Shown: positions 6,413-8,928 of the stretch, one piece after another
How the letters are laid out: the number at the start of each line of letters is the position of its first letter
Position numbering within the stretch: the first letter of the stretch is position 1
From: Desulfobulbaceae bacterium
Lineage (GTDB): Bacteria > Desulfobacterota > Desulfobulbia > Desulfobulbales > Desulfobulbaceae
Reading direction: 5' to 3'
Length of the DNA stretch: 8,928 bases
NCBI GenBank assembly: GCA_011322715.1
Contig: DRLX01000208.1
Coordinates: 1-8,928 of the forward strand
The notes under the pieces: generated by a model
What the model saw: only the letters and a program-made list of their open reading frames with translations
Databases searched by the model: none
What the model was told of the DNA's origin: nothing
Position numbers and translations under genes: made by a program

Positions 6413-6898
6413 TTACATAAGTTGCCGATGCATAATGTAAGCATCAACCAGGCCATATTCTTTATGATTAAAGGCCTGGGGGATGGTACCGATACGGGAA
6501 AAGCCAAGTTGCTGCCAGAGACGTACGGCAACAGTGTTTGTCGAGACGACCAGATTAAACTGCATGGCAAAAAAACCGAGTGTACGGGCCCTGTCCTGGG
6601 AATGAAGACAGAGCATTCGTCCCAGGCCCTGCCCTCGGGCTTCCGGGGCGACCATGTACCCGCAGTTGCAGATATGCGCGCCCAACTCAGGCTGGTTGGG
6701 CTTTATATAATAGGTTCCCAGGGTTTGTCCCGCTTCCTCGGCCAGGTAGGTGGCAAGAGGTACTTCCATCCAGATATGTCGGGCCTGTTTTTTTGTGGTT
6801 GCCGGGGAATAAGGGTAGGTTGTACCGGTTGCGATAACGGTGTGGAAAATAGGCCAGATGGAGTCAAAATCAGCCATTGCCGCCTTGCGAATTTCCAT
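6413..6898 (-). CDS. GNAT family N-acetyltransferase
   Basis: This 161-residue protein uses acetyl-CoA to acetylate an unknown small molecule or protein amine. The family is shown by the motif VAPEARGQGLG (83-93), with the RGQGLG pyrophosphate loop at 88-93, and by the C-terminal STNTVAVRLWQQLGF (119-133). The N-terminus MEIRKAAMADFDSIWPIF is typical for this branch. I chose ATG 6898. The frame is open 195 nt further upstream, but that extension lies inside the end of moeA and does not look like GNAT sequence. The gene sits 19 nt after moeA and 9 nt before the MoeA-PBP gene, so it is co-transcribed with cofactor genes. It has no known role in cofactor synthesis and may be a passenger. The Shine-Dalgarno is poor. 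Confidence 0.88.
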   Translation of the reverse strand: MEIRKAAMADFDSIWPIFHTVIATGTTYPYSPATTKKQARHIWMEVPLATYLAEEAGQTLGTYYIKPNQPELGAHICNCGYMVAPEARGQGLGRMLCLHSQDRARTLGFFAMQFNLVVSTNTVAVRLWQQLGFSRIGTIPQAFNHKEYGLVDAYIMHRQLM

Positions 6899-6917
6899 GT
6901 TTGGTTTTTTGAAGAAT

Positions 6918-8159
6918 TCAGGGGAAGAGTAATACCCGTGCCTGGGCATTTCGGTCCAATCCTTCCACATCACGGCCGATGACCAGCAACCCGTCGGCGG
7001 CAACCAGTGGTCGCAGCAGACCGGATTTTCCATAGACCGGTGTGGCAATTGGAAGCGTATCGTGTTTATCTTTCTCCAGGCTGACCCGGACATATTCCTC
7101 GCGCCCTATGGTCGACGGAATCTGCTCGCGGCAGGTAACCTGTATCTCCGTCAACCCATGGGTCGGGGCAAGGCCTGCAAAAAGACGTAACAGCGGCCGG
7201 ACAAAGAGATAAAAGACCACCATGGCCGAGGCCACGTGCCCGGGCAGGCCGAAAACAGCCTTGTTCCCTCGGGCCGCCAGCAGGGTCGGCTTGCCGGGCC
7301 GAATGGCGACCCCATGCGCCAGCAGCTCACTACCGTGGAGCCCTTCAAGCACCTGCAGGGTGAAGTCCCGCCGCCCGACGGAGCTGCCGCCGGAAAGCAG
7401 CAGCAGGTCGTTTTCCCTAAGGGCCTGTTCACAGACTCCAAGCATCTTTTCCAGGTTATCCTCTATTATACCGTAACATTTCGGCATGCCGCCCGCTTCC
7501 GTGACCAGGGCGGCAAGCGTGGTTGAGTTAATGTCCCTGATCTTGCCGGGAGCGAGGGGCTGGTCCGGGGCGACCAGCTCGTCACCGGTGGAAATGATAC
7601 CGACCCTTGGCCGTCGGTGTACGTTCAACCGGGTTATACCCAGACCGGCCAGTACGCCAAGGTCCTGCGAGCGGAGCATCCGTTTAGCCGGAAGAATCTC
7701 CGCATCCTGTTCAAAGTCCTCTCCGGCCCGGATAACATTTTCTCCAGGGGCCACCGGCCGGAAAACTTCCACGGTACGACTATCCATCAGGTGCGTATAT
7801 TCGACCATGACCACTCCGTCGCCCTTATCAGGGAGTTCACCGCCGGTCCAGATATGGACGGCCTGGCCGGGTTTCAGGGTGAATTCCGTTCCCGGACGTC
7901 CCATGGCGATTTCCCCGATGATGTCAAGCAGGGCCGGTTCCGATTCCGAGCAGCCGAATGTGTCACGGGCCCGGACCGCAAAACCGTCCATGGTGGAGCG
8001 GGAAAAAGGGGGAAGCTGCTCGGCTGCTTTCAGACTGTTTTCCACCACGACCCGGCCAAGGCCGTCACCGGAAGCTATCTCTTCTTCGGGCAGAGGGGAA
8101 AATCGGGAAAATAACCGGTAAAACTCGGCGGAACTGATCAGCTGGAAAAATCCTTTCAT
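6918..8159 (-). CDS. moeA: MoeA molybdopterin molybdotransferase
   Basis: This 413-residue protein is the usual length for stand-alone MoeA. It catalyses metal insertion into adenylylated molybdopterin in the cytoplasm, the last common step to active molybdenum or tungsten cofactor. Motifs are STMDGFAV (55-62), WTGGELP (104-110), AGED (145-148), ISTGDELV (189-196), LSGGSSVGRRDFT (255-267), RPGKPT (287-292) and GLPGHVAS (304-311). A domain IV-like C-terminus spans about 335-413. It differs from the fused paralogue in several motifs (GLPGH versus GNPGY; SVGRRD versus SAGSAD), so it is not a recent duplicate. Start ATG 8159 lies 2 nt after the LysE stop and 7 nt after AGGG, a reasonable ribosome-binding site. 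The metal it prefers cannot be read from the sequence. Confidence 0.95.
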   Translation of the reverse strand: MKGFFQLISSAEFYRLFSRFSPLPEEEIASGDGLGRVVVENSLKAAEQLPPFSRSTMDGFAVRARDTFGCSESEPALLDIIGEIAMGRPGTEFTLKPGQAVHIWTGGELPDKGDGVVMVEYTHLMDSRTVEVFRPVAPGENVIRAGEDFEQDAEILPAKRMLRSQDLGVLAGLGITRLNVHRRPRVGIISTGDELVAPDQPLAPGKIRDINSTTLAALVTEAGGMPKCYGIIEDNLEKMLGVCEQALRENDLLLLSGGSSVGRRDFTLQVLEGLHGSELLAHGVAIRPGKPTLLAARGNKAVFGLPGHVASAMVVFYLFVRPLLRLFAGLAPTHGLTEIQVTCREQIPSTIGREEYVRVSLEKDKHDTLPIATPVYGKSGLLRPLVAADGLLVIGRDVEGLDRNAQARVLLFP

Positions 8160-8161
8160 GG

Positions 8162-8782
8162 CTATGCCCTGGTCAGGATAATTGAACCGGTGCCTATCAT
8201 GATGGCGCCGGAACCACGGTTCAGGTTTTTTAGTGAACGACGGCTTGTGAAAAGAGACCGCGCTCTGTCGGCACCGTATCCATATGCGAGCAGGACCGAT
8301 CCCAGCACCAGAGAGACGATTGTTGCGCTGAGCAGCACATCCACGGTGCTGAGATGGTGCAGATCGAGAAATGAGGGCAGAAAGCCGAGGTAAAAGAGAA
8401 TGACTTTGGGATTGCCCAGGGTGACGGCCAGGCCGCCGGCAAAGTTTTTTGTCCAGGTAAGACCTTGCTCCCTGACCGGATGTATCATTTTTTGCCGTAC
8501 CGGATAAAACCAGATGCGCAGACCTGAAAAGATCAGATAAAGGCCACCCATAAAGCGTACCGCAACAAAGAAATTACCCAGTAACTCGGCAACCGCAGAC
8601 AGACCGTAAACAGCCAGTAACAGGAAGAAGATGTCACCACAGACAATCCCTGCCGCAACAACTGCGGCCTGTGAGAAGCCCGAGGCCAGTGACCTGGCCA
8701 CGGTTGCAAAAATACCCGGACCGGGAGTAACCGCCAGAACAAACATGGCCCCGGTCAGGGAAAGTGCGGTAACAAGATTCAT
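8162..8782 (-). CDS. LysE/RhtB family amino-acid exporter
   Basis: This is a 206-residue inner-membrane protein of the LysE/RhtB superfamily, which exports amino acids and related metabolites. Hydrophobic segments lie at about 3-28, 38-66, 70-92, 112-138, 148-172 and 190-204, fitting the six-segment family pattern. The family motif TPGPG is at 19-23. A second conserved stretch, GNPKVILFYLGFLP, is at 123-136. I chose ATG 8782, which gives the standard N-terminus MNLVTALSLTGAMF. The frame is open 141 nt further, but that part is basic, non-membrane, and overlaps the end of the neighbouring gene in another frame. The gene starts 28 nt after the cyclase-like stop and ends 2 nt before moeA. The substrate is unknown, and a link to cofactor synthesis is not implied by the family. 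Confidence 0.92.
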   Translation of the reverse strand: MNLVTALSLTGAMFVLAVTPGPGIFATVARSLASGFSQAAVVAAGIVCGDIFFLLLAVYGLSAVAELLGNFFVAVRFMGGLYLIFSGLRIWFYPVRQKMIHPVREQGLTWTKNFAGGLAVTLGNPKVILFYLGFLPSFLDLHHLSTVDVLLSATIVSLVLGSVLLAYGYGADRARSLFTSRRSLKNLNRGSGAIMIGTGSIILTRA

Positions 8783-8810
8783 TGAAAGTCTACAATGGGT
8801 GCTGTTTTGT

Positions 8811-8927
8811 TCATGAATCGATGGGTTCCTTAGCGACTTTCGGCTGACCCAGGGTATAGATAACCTGTTCTCCCTTGCCCTTGACCTCGATTTTTTCACC
8901 TTGGATAAATGAAAATGTATCATGCAG
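8811..8927 (-). CDS. C-terminal fragment, likely class III adenylate/guanylate cyclase
   Basis: A frame open from the right edge ends at TGA 8813-8811 and gives 38 residues. It reads FSFIQGEKIEVKGKGEQV followed by IYTLGQPKVAKEPIDS. The pattern GEKIEVKGKGEQVIYTL is the characteristic end of class III nucleotide cyclase domains, where a strand with VKGKG is followed by an aromatic residue and the domain boundary. Such enzymes make cAMP or cGMP and are often membrane or sensor proteins; the sensor part would lie outside the window. The match rests on a short tail, so other proteins with a similar end remain possible. It may be the first gene of the long minus-strand run, since LysE begins 28 nt later. 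Confidence 0.6.
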   Translation of the reverse strand: MHDTFSFIQGEKIEVKGKGEQVIYTLGQPKVAKEPIDS

Positions 8928-8928
8928 A

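Noticed and set aside
6899..7093. 65-codon N-terminal extension of the GNAT frame
   Set aside because: It overlaps the end of moeA in another frame and looks like a shadow. ATG 6898 gives a standard GNAT N-terminus.
7486..8121. Plus-strand open frame of 211 codons
   Set aside because: It is antisense to moeA, rich in Ser, Arg and Pro as expected of a shadow frame, and has no recognisable domain.
8783..8923. 47-codon N-terminal extension of the LysE frame
   Set aside because: The extension is strongly basic and not membrane-like. It overlaps the cyclase-like gene end. ATG 8782 gives the usual LysE start.

Overview
The window looks like chromosomal DNA from an anaerobic, probably sulfate- or metal-reducing bacterium of the Desulfobacterota (former Deltaproteobacteria). 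That placement is an inference. It rests on moderate-to-high GC, the Liv-type ABC transporter, two MoeA paralogues (one fused to a periplasmic-binding-protein-like domain, a fusion typical of anaerobes and archaea with rich molybdenum/tungsten metabolism), and the style of the membrane sensor kinase. No rRNA, tRNA, CRISPR, phage or IS gene was seen.

Layout: (1) Positions 1-869, + strand, hold the 3' end of livG and complete livF, the two ATPases of a branched-chain amino-acid ABC importer. They overlap by 14 nt, and a weak terminator-like hairpin overlaps the livF stop. (2) Positions 870-1020 form a convergent intergenic region. It holds two REP-like hairpin elements facing each other with a perfect 14-bp palindrome between them. 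(3) Positions 1021-2687, - strand, carry a tight three-gene unit read leftward: a soluble YbjQ/UPF0145 protein, a membrane-anchored YbjQ/UPF0145 protein, and an M48-type zinc metallopeptidase. Spacings are about 3 nt and then a GTGA stop/start overlap. (4) Positions 2688-2860 are a 173-bp intergenic stretch with a likely promoter, a strong Shine-Dalgarno and two short dyads. (5) Positions 2861-8782, - strand, form a six-gene run with gaps of 2-19 nt: LysE-family exporter, MoeA, GNAT acetyltransferase, MoeA-PBP fusion, small histidine-rich membrane protein, and membrane histidine kinase. (6) Positions 8811-8927, - strand, are the last 38 codons of a gene that resembles the C-terminus of a class III adenylate/guanylate cyclase.

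How the parts fit: the core of the long run is molybdenum-cofactor maturation. MoeA inserts molybdate (or tungstate) into adenylylated molybdopterin, and the two paralogues suggest separate Mo and W branches or a ligand-gated second enzyme. The kinase and its histidine-rich partner sit at the 3' end of the same run with no response regulator in view. They may sense a membrane redox or metal signal; this is an inference. The YbjQ-YbjQ-M48 cassette is the least understood group here and the best candidate for an undescribed membrane system, although predicted topology places the peptidase and the YbjQ domains on opposite sides of the membrane.
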